A stretch of DNA of 5,524 nt from positions 246-5,769 of the forward strand of contig JANRET010000026.1 of assembly GCA_030725885.1 (NCBI GenBank), given 5' to 3'. Position numbers and translations under genes: made by a program. Shown one piece after another: positions 5,456 to 5,524 of this stretch; positions within the stretch are counted from its first letter, which is position 1; each line of letters begins with the position of its first letter. A model generated the notes under the pieces. The model did not search any database, was not told the DNA's origin, and saw only the letters and a program-made list of their open reading frames with translations. Source of the stretch: Microbacteriaceae bacterium. GTDB lineage: Bacteria > Actinomycetota > Actinomycetes > Actinomycetales > Microbacteriaceae.

Positions 5456-5524
5456 ACGTTGACATGCTCGCGACAGCGGCCTACATCGTGGCCGCGCTCA
5501 TGTTTATCCTGAGCCTCGCCGGAC
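5452..5524 (+). CDS. pntB: NAD(P) transhydrogenase beta subunit, N-terminal part (cut by window end)
   Basis: The ATG at 5452 overlaps the pntA stop in the ATGA arrangement that allows translational coupling, and AAAGGAAG (5438-5445) lies six bases upstream inside the end of pntA. The 24 visible codons include TAAYIVAALMFILSLAG, the first membrane segment of PntB, which in Escherichia coli reads very similarly. The complete protein would be about 460 residues, carrying the remaining proton-channel helices and the NADP(H)-binding domain III. Order and overlap match the standard pntAB operon. Confidence 0.93.
   Translation, partial: MNVDMLATAAYIVAALMFILSLAG

Overview
The window looks like chromosomal DNA from a moderately high-GC Gram-positive actinobacterium, possibly of the Microbacteriaceae type; this is inferred, not proven. 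The signs are a sortase-anchored surface protein with an LAxTG-type signal and an actinobacteria-style InlB repeat, a tRNA gene without a complete encoded CCA, a TAnnnT box placed for leaderless transcription, and strong G/C bias at third codon positions.

Layout. (1) Positions 1-201 hold what may be the last codons of an upstream gene, then the first 44 codons of a short-chain dehydrogenase/reductase that stops abruptly (a 3'-truncated pseudogene). (2) A complete tRNA-Arg(TCT) lies on the minus strand at 256-328 with its promoter at about 357-387. (3) A minus-strand gene (425-1630) encodes a secreted, cell-wall-anchored protein. (4) Just upstream of it, at 1672-1713, is a second, incomplete tRNA-Arg: nucleotides 1-42 are identical to the complete gene, the 3' part is missing, and its own promoter and 5' leader are retained. 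(5) On the plus strand, 1830-3833 encodes a large membrane O-acyltransferase with a C-terminal SGNH domain (OafA/OatA type). (6) From 3917 to the window end is the start of a proton-translocating NAD(P) transhydrogenase operon: complete pntA overlapping the start of pntB by ATGA.

The point of most interest is the tRNA arrangement. A 43-bp direct repeat (287-329 and 1672-1714) brackets the surface-protein gene, and the promoters and leaders upstream of both tRNA copies are also recognisably homologous but diverged. This looks like a tRNA-gene insertion or a decayed tandem tRNA duplication that has acquired a surface-protein gene. The orphan tRNA promoter now points straight at that gene, so its mRNA could begin with a tRNA half. 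No integrase is present, so mobility is inferred only from the repeat structure.

Functionally, the surface protein and the acyltransferase both act at the cell envelope but are divergently transcribed and need not be linked. The transhydrogenase is a housekeeping membrane enzyme that uses the proton gradient to make NADPH from NADH.
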